From contig NC_058096.1 in the NCBI RefSeq assembly GCF_020171115.1, forward strand, positions 212,326,001 through 212,390,000: a stretch of DNA of 64,000 nt. The letters run 5' to 3'. Numbering within the stretch: position 1 is the first letter of the stretch; each line of letters starts with the position of its first letter. The notes under the pieces are model-generated. The model was not told the origin of the DNA. It saw only the letters and a list, made by a program, of their open reading frames with translations, and searched no databases. The translations under genes were made by a program, and so were the position numbers. The stretch is from Neogale vison. Taxonomy: Eukaryota; Chordata; Mammalia; Carnivora; Mustelidae. Shown piece after piece: positions 56,790-64,000 of this stretch.

Positions 56790-57130
56790 TTTTAAAGTGA
56801 TCAGTTCAGTGACATTTAGTACATACACAACATTGCGCAACCACCACCTCTAGCTAGATCCAGAAAATCTTCATCCCCTCAAAATAAGACCCCATCCCCA
56901 TCAGCAGTCTCTCCTCACCCCCCTGCACCAGCCCCTCGCAACCACCAATCTGTCTTCTGTCTCTGGATTTGCTTCTCCTGGACACTTTGCACAAACGGAG
57001 TCCGGTACTGTGTGGCCTTTCGCATGGGGCTTCTCTCGCTCCGAATGTCACAAGGTTCACCCATCCTATCATCCTACCCATCCCATGTCGTGTCATCCTT
57101 CTCATGGCTGAGTAATATTCCATAGTGTGG
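56790..57130 (-). mobile_element. old L1 3' end, antisense
   Basis: 'caaccaccaatctgtcttct', 'gtctctggatttgcttctcc' and 'tggctgagtaatattccata' are antisense L1 3' words. Confidence 0.85.
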
Positions 57131-57804
57131 ACAGACCAAGTCTCCGTGTCACATCACTGCCCCCCCCATGCCCTAGCAAGCCGCCCCCGAGGGCAAAGCC
57201 CTTGTCTGTCCCCTGCAGGGGGTGAGTGTGGGATTAAGGTGCTGGCACGGAGCCCCAGTGTGGCTGTGGAGGAGGAACCTACAGCTTCGAGGGCAGCTCT
57301 GGTCCCCAGGGTCGGGGGTGGGGTGGTTCACAGGCCAAGAGAGGCCAACCGCCTTGGAGGCCCAGCTACTAGGACACCTGCCCAATGAGCCCCTTGTGCT
57401 CCAATGAGCACCCAGTCATTTTCCAAAGACTTTGGCTCTGGGGTCTACTTGACTGTCTAACGGAAGCGAAAAGCCCATTGGTCCTACCTCCCAAGGATAA
57501 GGACACAATAAGTAACTTGTAAGATCAGAGCTGTAAGACCACACATCAGGATTTGAACCCAGGCTCAGGATGGGACAGAGTGGGTGGGATCTCCCTATCT
57601 GTCATGGCCAATGAAGCGGGCAGGGGGTGAGTCTCAGCAAATTGTGGGGAAGCCACAAAACCAAGAATATCTACCCTAAGAGGATGGGTTTGCCTATGGG
57701 GGTAGTTCAATGGGGGGATGGGGACAAGTTAAACAGAGATTGCTGCACCTCAAAATAACCGTTCAGGAGGCAAAGGTCTTCTTAGAACAAACAATGAACT
57801 TTAA
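57131..57804. other. unique intronic sequence, no gene seen
   Basis: A MIR-like antisense remnant lies near 57490-57570. The rest is unique. Confidence 0.4.
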
Positions 57805-58260
57805 AAAAAAGAGAAGAGGTGGAAACAGCCCAAATGTCCACCAAAGCGTAAATGGATAAACACAGTGTGGTCATCCACACAACGGAATAGTCCTCAGTCA
57901 TAAAAAGGAATGAAGCTGATTCACGCTACAACGTGAATGAACCTCAAAAACATCACATTGAGTGAACGAAGCCAGTCACGCGAGGGCGTAAACTGTACGA
58001 TTCCTTTTATATGAAATGTCCCAAACAAGCAAATCCACAGAGACAGAAAGCAGATTCGTGGTTGCTGGGCTGCGGGAGGCGGCTGGGGAGTGACAGCTAA
58101 TGGGCACAGGGTCTCGTCTGGGGGTGAGGGAAATGTTCTGGAACTAGATAGAGATGATGTGTGCACAACACTGTAAATGCACGAAATGCCACTGAATTGT
58201 TCATTTTGAAATGGTAGATTTTATGCTATGTGAATTTCACATCAGATTAAATAATAAGAC
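57805..58260 (+). mobile_element. old L1 3' end, plus
   Basis: 'tggaaacagcccaaatgtcc', 'agtgaacgaagccagtcacg' and 'actgaattgttcattttgaa' occur in L1 3' order. Confidence 0.85.
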
Positions 58261-60529
58261 TAAACAAAAGGGTATCTGAGCTTTCTCAGGTCTGCATAAA
58301 ACCCTGCCATGGCCACCCGCCATGGCCCTCGCCCCCTCACAGTATATGAGGACTTCTATTCCCCCCTTGCCCTGCTCACCCCCACATCCCCTCCCCTCCA
58401 GCATCACTGTCCCCTCTGCTGTTTTGTCTTGAAAAACTGGTTGACTATATTAAAGAATGAATGGTTTAGGGGGCCCTATTACATCACTTCACCCCCCTGA
58501 ACACAACAGGAGGGAACAATGCCATCACCTCTAGGGTCAGGCCACTGTGGGGTCAAGAACCCCCACCAGGACTCTCCCAGCCCATCCCTCACCCACTCCA
58601 GGCCAAGGCCAAGTACTCTGCTCTCTCCCCACGGCTTCCAGCTCTCTGGAACTTGGTTTCCCATTCCTGGGACTGACGCCTGCCCACAAATGAGGGCCAG
58701 GAATGTGGGCACTGGTCTTTCCAAGAAAGCAGGAGAAAGAAGCCTCCTCAGCCCTCACTGTCCAGCAGCTCCCAAAACAATATTAGGGACAGAAGAGCTG
58801 ATGCCAAACACAGGGCATACTGTCGGCGCTCAGTCAACAGTATGCAGCTGCTGCCAGCTGATGGTCCTTGACATGCGCAGACCACCAGCTCAGTGGCTCC
58901 TCCATGAGAGCCTCAGGAAAGAGGGACAAACCAACCGAGGGCCAGAGGAGCTGCAGGCCCTGGGGTGCTGACCACAGGCCTGCAAGGTATGCAGGGTCCT
59001 GGTGTGGGAGAAGGGGACATGGACATGGCATGGGGGACACAGGACATGGCAGGGGGACATGGTTGTACTTGGCAGACCTCCCACCCGTGGGAGGCTGTAG
59101 CGCATGCTTCAGAACTCAGCACCGTGCTCCCCTGGGCCAGTAATGCGGGGACGCTGGTGGTGCCGGTGGCCAGAGCCTTGGTTTGCCCAGAAGATTTGGC
59201 ATACAGCCCTCCTGAAGGCCACAGAGGCCCAGAAGGCCCAAGTCTCTAATTTGGTCTGGTTGCCTCCCTGCCAGGTGGAGGGGATGCCCACTTCGCATGC
59301 CTCCGTTCCCCTCCCATATTGTTACGTCCAAACCACCGTGCCTGACCCGGCTGCTGCTGGAAATTCAAGTATCTGTTCTTCCAGTTTCCCACAATCCACC
59401 CAAGTTCTGCAGATCATAAAGGGAATGTCACTGGTTCACAGACCCTCAGGCTTCAAAGTGCACCCATCCTCTGGTCAGGGCTGTCCTCCAGCATACAGCC
59501 CTGGCTGGGACGTCTCCAGAAGGGCTTCCACTGGGTCTTCTCACCAACCCCCGCAACAGGCCTCCAGACCGCCTGAGATAAGCCCACATGCCATAGGAGC
59601 CTCTAAGGACCCTTGAGGTGCTCAGGTCTGAGCCCCCACCCCCTGCCCTCCTCTCACTTCACTGGCATTGTCAGCCCCTTGCCCCTTTCCCATGGGTGGG
59701 AACACACAGAATGAACGAGATGGAGAGGCCTTCCCCTCACCGGCTGCACAGTCTGGGGAATGGAGACCCAGAGCAGTCAAATCATCCAGAAGAGGCTTCA
59801 CATTGCAGCTCTGAGCGTCCCACAGCTGGGGAGGGGAGAGGAGCCTAGAGCAGAAATGTGCAGAGGCCAGAAAGTTGGAATGTCCCCAGCCCTGCCACCC
59901 CCACTGTTAGACAGTGACACCCAGCCTCTCCCTTGGGCTTGGCTGCATCCTGGGTGTTGGCCCCAAAGGCCTGGCTTCCACAAAAGGCCTACCCTAAGAA
60001 GCCCACCCTCTCCCTCTAGCCCCACCTGGGGCCCGGCCAACAGCAAGACAGCACCGGGAACCACCTTCCCCTGTGCAGGCCCTACTGCCAAAGGCCAGCA
60101 CTTGACCTCTTTGTGAAGCACAGTGGCCTGGAGGCCAGGGACAGCTGGTGCGACCTCTTGGGGCCTCCCCAGCAGGGCCAGGGAGTGGAAAAGAGGCATA
60201 TCTCAACCTTCACCATGCGTGTGAATAACCAGCGACCACATCAAGACCCAGACCGGACTCAGCAAGTGTGGGCACCCTGGGGATGGCAGTACCATTCTCC
60301 ATAGACCCCACTCCACATTGCAGAGGCTGGGGGGGTGTAAGAAGGTGACACTTAGACAGCTTCAACATCCCACCTTCCTAACCAGGATCCCTCAGAATCC
60401 CAGACATCCAGAGCCTGGCCCTAAGCAGAGTGTTTCAAGGTTGGTCCAGGATGCAAAGGTGGGGAGATGCAGCTAAGTGAGTGAGACACACTCCTCCAGG
60501 AAGCCTGCCAGGGCCACACCACAGCCCTT
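58261..60529. other. unique intronic sequence, no gene seen
   Basis: About 2.3 kb of unique sequence. A small direct repeat of the word GGACATGG or a close variant occurs 3-4 times at 59016-59072. Open frames have no recognisable domain. Confidence 0.45.
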
Positions 60530-60700
60530 GCTCCATCAGGCTACTGGTGTGAGAGGCAGAGAGGGCAAGATTCCAACCCCTTCTCTGCCATCTGTCAGCT
60601 CTGTGACTTCAGCGCATACCCTAGTCCTCTGGATCTTCACTTTCTTGTCTGTCAAATGAATCACGGATGTCATAGGGCTGCAGTGAGGTTCCCCCTTGTC
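60530..60700 (+). repeat. MIR fragment
   Basis: 'ccatctgtcagctctgtgac' and 'cttcactttcttgtctgtca' occur in MIR order. Confidence 0.6.
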
Positions 60701-62094
60701 CCTATCACCTCCTGGTAAATGAGGGGCCGCAGATATTTCCCTTGGCTTCCCTTTGGGCGGAGAAGGTGGCATGGCCCAGTGAGGGGCTACATCCCGCCGC
60801 CACCCATACAAGCCACCCACATGCCCCTGAATGGTGCCAAGTGCTTAGAAACTTGAAGCTTGGAACCACCCACAGAGCACTGGCACATGGCAGGTCCTCT
60901 CTGTGGACACCTTGCCTCATAGATTTTGTACATGTGTCACCCCCCACACCCCAGTCTTTGCCATTTTGCTTTCAGCTAGCTTCATTTTTTTCTTAGAAGT
61001 TTCTGATTGATTATGAAGCCAAGGCCAGAAGACTTTATGTGCTTTCCTCTAAGCTCCAGGGACTGGCATGCACACACATGCTTCCACCAGAAGAAAGATT
61101 TCATACCAGAGGCAACTTCATTCTGGAGCCTGTTGGTCCCTGGACATATTTCCTGCCACGGTCCTCCATATATAAAGAGCACCAAAAAACCAATATAAAA
61201 CCAGCAATCTCACAGAAAGATACACAAAGGATGTGGGCTGATGGTTCATAGGAAAGGAAGCACACCTGACTGAAGAGACCTAAGAGTCAGCATGGCTCAC
61301 AATAAGGGAAGTGCACTCAGCAAGGGAGTGGCTTCACCCCTAGGTGAGCAGAAGCATTGGCTGTGTGGCACTAGACACTCACATCAGTTCCCAGTGGGAG
61401 TGTGAAGTGGAAGAATCCCCAGGAAGGCAGTTCAACAGAGCTAGCAAAATTCTAAAGCCTTACATCTCTGATCCAGCAAGTCTGGTGAGATTTATCTCAG
61501 GGATACTTACATATGCAAGACGATGGATCCAGGAGGATATTCACCAAATACCGTTTCTGGGGGCCAAAGATGAGAAACAAGCTAAACACCTTCCAAAGGG
61601 GTATAAAGAATTATCGTACCTTCTGACAAAGGGCTGACCTTCAGCTGAGCACAGAGGCCATGCACACTCCAAGCATGAAAATGCTCCCACCCAGGAGTTA
61701 GGACATACCTCACCCAGAGCCCCCAATCAAGTCCACTCCACAGCTGCTTACAAGGTATGAGGCCTGAGATACACTGTGTGGGGAGGAAATGGCCCCTTTC
61801 TGTACATACCTCGTCCTCCTCCAGGCCCTTCTCCTCATGCCCCTGGCAAGGCTCACAGTACCCAAGAGGTTGTTTTTTCCCTCTCATCTCACAGATCGCA
61901 CAGTTGTCCCTGAAGCCCCCATCAAAACCCCCCACACACCTCACAGCCTCTGGGGAGCTCAGAGAAGGAGGAAGGAAGCCAGCAGGGGCTGGAGTCCCCA
62001 GGACAGACAGGCTCGGCTGGGCGGAGGTGGGCAGGAGGAGGAGGGAGGGCTGAGGCCTGGGACCGATGACTAAGGGAAGGACCCATTACTCAGG
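60701..62094. other. unique intronic sequence, no gene seen
   Basis: 60980-61250 is AT-richer and 61320-61640 has old L1-like words ('gatccagcaagtctggtgag', 'gatggatccaggaggatatt'). No gene. Confidence 0.4.
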
Positions 62095-62290
62095 CCAGCC
62101 CAGACAGGGGGCGGCCGGCGCGGCGGGGCCACGGGCCCCCAGGAAGGCGGCGGCGGCAGCCCTGAGCCTGTCCGAGTCTCCAGACGGCCACCCGAGCCAC
62201 GGTCACCCGCACTGAGTCATCGGAGCCAATGCGTCAGCAGCCGGGTCAGGACGTCTCTGGAGGCCGCTTACTGCCGCCCCAGCTGCACCC
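62095..62290. promoter_or_regulatory. GC-rich AP-1/MARE element in KLHL26 intron 1
   Basis: A CpG-dense block (62107-62160) is followed by TGAGTCA (62213-62219, perfect AP-1), CCAAT (62226-62230) and TGCGTCAGCA (62230-62239, whose complement TGCTGACGCA is a Maf-type half site). It could be an enhancer or an alternative promoter. No KLHL26 exon 1 codons are present in it. Confidence 0.4.
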
Positions 62291-64000
62291 TTGGCCTGGA
62301 TCTGGCCTCTGAGGGGCTATGCGTGCCCCCTCAGGCCTGGCCTGGGCTCAAGGCTGTCCTGACCCTCTACTCCCATAGTGCATCCCCTACCACTGTCATT
62401 AGGCACCCCTGGCCAGGTCCAGGCCTATGCTGGACATGGGGACACAGCCACTGCGTCCCTTGGAGTTTCCCCTACACCAGGGCTAATGTAAAGTGGGATT
62501 GGGTAGGGTAAAGACCCCTGAGTGGTCCACCCATGGCAAGACGTCCACAATCCCCTGGGGGTCCTCAGACAGCCAAGGCCTTTGCCCATGTTGTCTCCAG
62601 CTCCTGGTTGGCACCCCCGTGTGGGCTTTCCCCAAAAACACCAGTCCTTCGTGGGGTCACCCCCAAAACATCATGGGCTGGAATCTTTGTTTGAGGGTCT
62701 GCTTTAGGGGGACCCAGCCCAAGAGAAGATGTCCAAGTGGGGGAGGCCACAAGAAGGGCAGGGCCACACCAACTGCGGTTCCCGTACCCCAGTGACCGGG
62801 CCCCACAGTGGAAGTGGGGGCTGCCCTGGAAGCGACACCTGGTGGGGTGGGTGCTCCCCAACTCCTGCCCTCATCTGGCTGCTGGCCCTGGTCTCCATGC
62901 TTGGTTTCCCAACCCTACAGGAGAGATCTGAAGCCCCGGAACAGTTCTTTTCATTGGAATGTCGAGAAAAAAAAAAAAAAGGCAAGGCAAGAACAAGAAA
63001 GAATTTCATGGAAACATTTCTTTGGGGTTTTGTAAAATCCTTTCCCACCCCCACATGGAGCCCAAAGCTCGGGCCAGAACAGAGTCTGACGGTATTGCCC
63101 CTTTAACATACTGTTCTGACATGCAAATTCCCTCACTTCCCCTCAAAACGGAGAGCACTTCCACTTTCAAAGCCAATTTTGGTTTTATTGTCCATGTGGC
63201 TCGATGGAGCACAGCAGCGCAGCACAGCTGGTTGGCTCACACCCCGGCCGAAGTCGTACCAGGGAGCTCCAGGCCACTCCACCCGAGGGTCCCGGCTGCA
63301 TCAGCGGGGAAGATGCTGCACTTCACAGGAGAGAGTGGGGACAGAGACCCAGAATGAAGTGGGGAGGGAGACCGGAGAAGGGGGGGGCAAACAGAAAACC
63401 AGAAAAAGGGGGATAGAGACCCAGGGAGGGAGACCGAACCCAGAGGCGGGGTGGGTGGAGAAGCTCTGGCGGCCAGCTGGTCCACCCCTCTGCCCTATTT
63501 CACACAACACCCTCCCCCTACCCCCTGTCCTCCAGCCATACTGGAAACTTCTCTGCCTTCTCCCTCCCATCCACCTCTGACTCTTAACAAGGCAGGCCCA
63601 CTGACTGAGTGTGTGCCAGGTGGCCAGGCGTGGTTCTTCGCATGCAACTTCATGAATCCCACTCCAAGACAGGGAAACTGAGGCCCAGGACAGCCCCTCC
63701 AGTCGCAAGCAGCTCCAGCACTGGCTTCTACTTCTTGCTCTACCACAACCTGCTGACTGCTGAGCCCCAGGCGCTGGCTCCTAGGCACGCAGCTCCGTGG
63801 GTAAAAGTGCATCTGAACCGGAGTCCCATATGCCCCACAAAGGCAGACACCCCCAGCTACTGTTGCCACGGTTACCACAATATTTCACAGCTCCGGGTAC
63901 TGTGCTCCCAGCCCAAAGGATAGAATCACCATGTTCTGGCACCTTGCACGGGCCCTCAAATGTTCAGGCTGGCCGGCAGCCCCCACGCTCACGTCAGTGT
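62291..64000. other. unique intronic sequence to the window edge, no gene seen
   Basis: GC-rich unique sequence with a short A-run at 62968-62981. 63610-63720 has an ancient-repeat look ('acagggaaactgaggcccag'). No gene is supported. Confidence 0.4.

Larger units (their letters stand above)
56248..64000 (-). other. KLHL26: KLHL26 intron 1 (partial)
   Basis: Everything above exon 2 to the window edge is expected to be intron 1, because no sequence encoding the Gly/Ser-rich exon 1 start was found. A long first intron is normal for this gene. It contains one Can-SINE, two L1 ends and several unique stretches described below. Confidence 0.75.

Noticed and set aside
62095..62290. KLHL26 coding exon 1
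   Set aside because: The block is GC-rich and well placed, but neither strand has a start codon followed by the expected Ala-Glu-Ser-Gly-Gly coding pattern with a donor.

Overview
This is vertebrate nuclear DNA, almost certainly from a carnivoran and probably a mustelid-like caniform (ferret, mink, otter or badger group). The strongest sign is about 30 copies of a tRNA-derived Can-SINE, each with the head GCGCCTGGGTGGCTCAGTGG, a CT-rich body and a short A-rich tail. Many are young and keep recognisable target-site duplications. The species group is an inference from SINE style; the order is much safer.

Two protein-coding genes can be supported, both on the minus strand. The first coding exon of CRTC1 (CREB-regulated transcription coactivator 1; residues 1-42) lies at 41443-41568 inside a CpG-rich promoter. 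Everything below 41442 is CRTC1 intron 1; no second exon was recognised. Upstream of CRTC1, KLHL26 (Kelch-like 26, a BTB-BACK-Kelch protein) has exon 2 at 56065-56247 and its last coding exon at 52248-53829. Its 3'UTR runs to a poly(A) signal near 50950, and its first coding exon lies beyond the right edge. KLHL26 followed by CRTC1 on the same strand matches the order I recall for human 19p13.11. The two are neighbours but not known to share a pathway: CRTC1 is a nuclear cAMP/CREB coactivator, and KLHL26 is a putative CUL3 ubiquitin-ligase adaptor.

Layout: 1-41442 is CRTC1 intron 1. It holds MLT1-type LTRs, mostly antisense L1 3' ends, L2/MIR/MER5A remnants and Can-SINEs. It also holds two GC-rich minisatellites: a 33-bp-period array at 30.2-31.1 kb and a degenerate 33-39-bp array at 40.7-41.26 kb next to exon 1. 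41240-41960 is the CRTC1 promoter island. 41960-50930 is intergenic. 50930-56247 is KLHL26 3'UTR, last exon, intron 2 and exon 2. 56248-64000 is KLHL26 intron 1, with a GC-rich AP-1/MARE-bearing element near 62.2 kb.

I see no novel coding system here. The most unusual structures are the two minisatellites, a fused half-SINE palindrome at 12.4-12.65 kb, and several repeat-free, motif-rich non-coding segments that could be enhancers. All repeat family names come from reading the sequence against remembered consensus motifs, not from a database search.
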